From the NCBI GenBank assembly GCA_038850275.1, contig JAWCLZ010000030.1:1-14153 (forward strand): 14,153 nt of DNA, in the 5' to 3' direction. This document shows positions 13,796 through 14,153 of this stretch, piece after piece. The notes under the pieces were generated by a model that saw only the letters and a list, made by a program, of their open reading frames with translations, searched no databases and was not told the origin of the DNA. The position numbers and the translations under genes were made by a program. Position 1 is the first letter of the stretch; every line of letters begins with the position of its first letter. This DNA comes from JAWCLZ01 sp038850275. GTDB lineage: Archaea; Halobacteriota; JAWCLZ01.

Positions 13796-14153
13796 ACAAT
13801 GTATTTGAAGCTTTCACCTTGCTTCCTGCCAAACTTCAACCAAAAATTACCATTTTTCAGCATGGCGTTGATACATATCAAGTAGTAAAATATCTTATCG
13901 ATAAAAATAAGGATATAATTCAAAATTCTGATTTAATACGGGTCGCAGCTCTAGTGCATGATATCGGTAAAGCTGAGCAGAATTGGCAGAGAGACCAATG
14001 GATACACACCAAGCATACTCGTAAATATTTAGAGCCCCTCTTGGAAGATAAATTCTTTGTGAGATTGATTAAAGATAGAGGTCTCAAAATTCCTGAAGAT
14101 AGAGAACTTTTGGTTAGAATCTGTGAGGAGCACCATAATCCATCCCCGCAATT
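13792..14153 (+). CDS. HD-domain Cas nuclease: Cas3'' or N-terminus of Cas10d (runs off window)
   Basis: Only the first 120 residues are present. They contain an HD phosphohydrolase domain in the usual order: H24 (QHGVDTYQVVKYL), H56-D57 (VAALVHDIGKAEQNW), H75 (HTKHTRKYLEPLL) and H114-H115 (ICEEHHNPSPQ), metal ligands for single-stranded DNA cleavage in Cas3-type enzymes. The ATG overlaps the cas3' stop by 4 bases, and GAGGTGG at 13781-13787 is a good ribosome site, so the two proteins are made together. If the gene ends soon after the HD domain it is a stand-alone Cas3'' (type I-A style); if it runs on for several hundred residues with a palm domain and zinc finger it is Cas10d (Csc3) of type I-D. 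I slightly favour Cas10d because cas3' followed by cas10d is the usual I-D order. Confidence 0.82.
   Translation, partial: MNNVFEAFTLLPAKLQPKITIFQHGVDTYQVVKYLIDKNKDIIQNSDLIRVAALVHDIGKAEQNWQRDQWIHTKHTRKYLEPLLEDKFFVRLIKDRGLKIPEDRELLVRICEEHHNPSPQ

Noticed and set aside
13494..13923. Minus-strand open frames opposite the end of cas3' and the HD gene.
   Set aside because: They lie antisense to conserved Cas coding sequence and show no known motif.

Overview
The window is a stretch of AT-rich archaeal chromosome. Archaeal markers are a 48-residue ribosomal protein L40e, a compact Tsr3 (DUF367) rRNA-modification enzyme, a TrmB-type regulator, an archaeal-type PRPP synthase, a geranylgeranyl-type polyprenyl synthase, an A-type flavoprotein (FprA), and TATA-like boxes about 25 bases before several starts that lack Shine-Dalgarno sites. 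The flavodiiron protein and the HAMP/PAS/REC signalling genes point to an anaerobic euryarchaeote of the methanogen / Archaeoglobus / ANME kind. That placement is inference.

Layout. (1) 1-3332, plus strand: a tightly packed signalling operon of a histidine kinase (cut off by the window edge), a single-domain response regulator, a REC-PAS protein ending in a degenerate and truncated kinase-like tail, and a TrmB-family transcription factor. (2) 3333-4429: a decayed IS4-family transposase on the minus strand with several frameshifts and stops. (3) 4430-5493, plus: tsr3, rpl40e and an unrecognised 105-residue protein, a translation-related cluster. (4) 6883-5498, minus: a winged-helix regulator whose stop codon abuts the start of PRPP synthase, preceded by a triple 8-bp repeat. 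(5) 7776-7111 and 9009-7825, minus: a left-handed beta-helix acyltransferase and the flavodiiron protein FprA, each with its own TATA-like element. (6) 9093-9476, plus: a small gene broken by two compensating single-base frameshifts. (7) 10903-9459, minus: a coiled-coil protein of unknown role followed by the polyprenyl diphosphate synthase. (8) 11049-14153, plus: a CRISPR-Cas locus entering the window's right side: cas6, a stand-alone Cas3' helicase, and the start of an HD-domain protein that is either Cas3'' or the N-terminus of Cas10d. No CRISPR array lies inside the window.

How the parts work together. The first cluster would pass a signal from the kinase to the stand-alone receiver and the REC-PAS protein, with the TrmB-like factor as the likely DNA-binding output, since neither receiver protein carries a DNA-binding domain. 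The Cas cluster supplies crRNA processing (Cas6) and target unwinding and degradation (Cas3' with the HD protein). The split helicase/HD arrangement fits type I-D or I-A, but subtype genes lie outside the window. I did not find a clearly new system. The most unusual items are the kinase-dead REC-PAS protein in the signalling operon, the doubly frameshifted small gene, and the repeat motifs in front of the regulator/PRPP operon and cas3'.
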